Source of the DNA: DASULK01 sp036278255
GTDB lineage: Bacteria; Actinomycetota; Actinomycetes; Mycobacteriales; Micromonosporaceae
Assembly (NCBI GenBank): GCA_036278255.1
Contig: DASULK010000265.1
Span: forward strand, 1-6,762
DNA length: 6,762 bases
Reading direction: 5' to 3'
The notes beneath the pieces were generated by a model. The model was not told where the DNA came from. It was given only the letters and a program-made list of their open reading frames with translations, and ran no database searches. Position numbers and translations under genes: made by a program. Positions 6,296 to 6,762 of this stretch are shown here, piece by piece; within the stretch, counting starts at the first letter, position 1, and each line of letters opens with the position of its first letter.

Positions 6296-6502
6296 GCCGC
6301 CCTGTCTACCCGTAGCGGTCGGCGCCATTCCTGTCGCAGGACGACAACCGGGCGTCCACCGATGCCCCGCCTGGGCATGATCGGTACACCGGCCGAAGCG
6401 GCGATCATCCAAGGACGGAGATGGGGTGAGCATGCGGGGCTGCCGTCCGGGTAGTCCCACCGCATGGCCTCTGCCCGCATGCGGCGGCACCTGGCCCGGT
6501 CG
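6296..6502. other. Leader region of the protease gene, with two small hairpins
   Basis: About 200 bp with no convincing gene. A hairpin at 6358-6385 pairs ACCGAT with ATCGGT and GCCC with GGGC around a 5-nt loop, with a 3-nt bulge; an alternative fold pairs ATGCCC (6362-6367) with GGGCAT (6373-6378). A smaller one at 6329-6341 pairs TCCTG with CAGGA. Neither is followed by a T-run. On the minus strand the larger hairpin sits about 63-90 nt before the protease ATG, so it could act as a terminator for the upstream remnant or a leader structure. I see no confident promoter here. Confidence 0.35.
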
Positions 6503-6761
6503 CCCACGGATGTTGACGAGCAACGGGCCCGCAGGGTCATCCAACAGGTGCAGAGCAGTGGCAAGGCCTTCGGGCGGGACCGGCTCCGCCGGCAGGATCC
6601 GTCACGGGGAAGGCCAGACATCCCATCAGGCCGAGCGCCCCGGGGATCCGGGTGTCCTGGCGGAGGAACTGCACCACGATCGGGACCGGCGAGCGCACCA
6701 CCGCGCCGTAGGGCCGGTCCAGCCGGATCGCCGCCGGCTCGATCAGGTCGTTGAAGCGGAC
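6503..6761 (-). pseudogene. 5'-truncated, probably frameshifted gene remnant of unknown function
   Basis: The minus-strand frame entering at 6761 stays open for 74 codons to a TGA at 6539-6537; the start lies beyond the window. Its first 46 codons (to about 6624) all end in G or C and give a protein-like sequence beginning VRFNDLIEPAAIRLDRPYG, followed by VVRSPVPIVVQ. After that the same frame loses this signature (13 of the last 28 sense codons end in A or T) and reads as a Pro/Arg/Cys-rich tail. From about 6601 a neighbouring frame (one base downstream) takes over with a plausible sequence including RILPAEPVPPEGL and then LLDDPAGPLLVNI, fading near 6503. The simplest reading is a gene broken by a single-base indel around 6601-6624, or a sequencing error. 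I do not recognise the family. An intact short gene ending at 6537 remains possible. Confidence 0.4.
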
Positions 6762-6762
6762 G

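Noticed and set aside
6296..6544. In-frame upstream extension of the protease (83 residues)
   Set aside because: The extension is soluble, Pro/Arg/Gly-rich and unlike M50 proteases, which begin at the first membrane segment; its right end overlaps the gene remnant.
1..6762. A new defence system, biosynthetic cluster, CRISPR array, tRNA or transposase
   Set aside because: Reading both strands showed no array periodicity, cloverleaf, transposase motif, or nuclease/toxin pairing; the genes are ordinary metabolic, secreted and membrane proteins.

Overview
The window is very GC-rich, and its codons end almost always in G or C. The gene content is actinobacterial: a class II (mycobacterial-type) DAHP synthase, a Rip3-like M50 protease with CBS domains, and a secreted chitinase with a CBM2 domain. 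Two intergenic inverted repeats look like dispersed elements I associate, from memory only, with Micromonosporaceae (Micromonospora/Salinispora). That family is the best guess for the host, held with moderate confidence.

Layout. At the left edge is the 3' end of an endonuclease IV gene on the + strand (1-147). It converges on a minus-strand block across a 161-bp gap that carries a perfect 17-bp inverted repeat. Every other gene is on the minus strand, so transcription runs right to left: (i) a 5'-truncated, probably frameshifted remnant of unknown function at the right edge (about 6503-6761); (ii) a Rip3-like site-2 protease with a C-terminal CBS pair (5156-6295); (iii) a secreted GH18 chitinase with an N-terminal CBM2 (3418-5022), preceded by a recognisable promoter, a palindromic operator candidate and a strong Shine-Dalgarno; (iv) a second long inverted repeat (3343-3396); (v) a small lipoprotein (2810-3277); (vi) class II DAHP synthase (1330-2736); and (vii) a threonine aldolase-type PLP enzyme (309-1337) that overlaps the DAHP synthase gene by 8 bp.

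How the genes relate. DAHP synthase and the aldolase are almost certainly co-transcribed and translationally coupled. The upstream lipoprotein gene may feed into the same transcript, although DAHP synthase appears to have its own promoter placed for a leaderless mRNA. The chitinase looks like a separately regulated single gene. The protease and the endonuclease have no visible functional link to their neighbours. The window mostly resembles ordinary actinobacterial chromosome. I found no defence system, biosynthetic cluster, CRISPR array, RNA gene or mobile element gene. The points most worth a second look are the two inverted-repeat elements, the chitinase operator, the leaderless promoter and the broken gene at the right edge.
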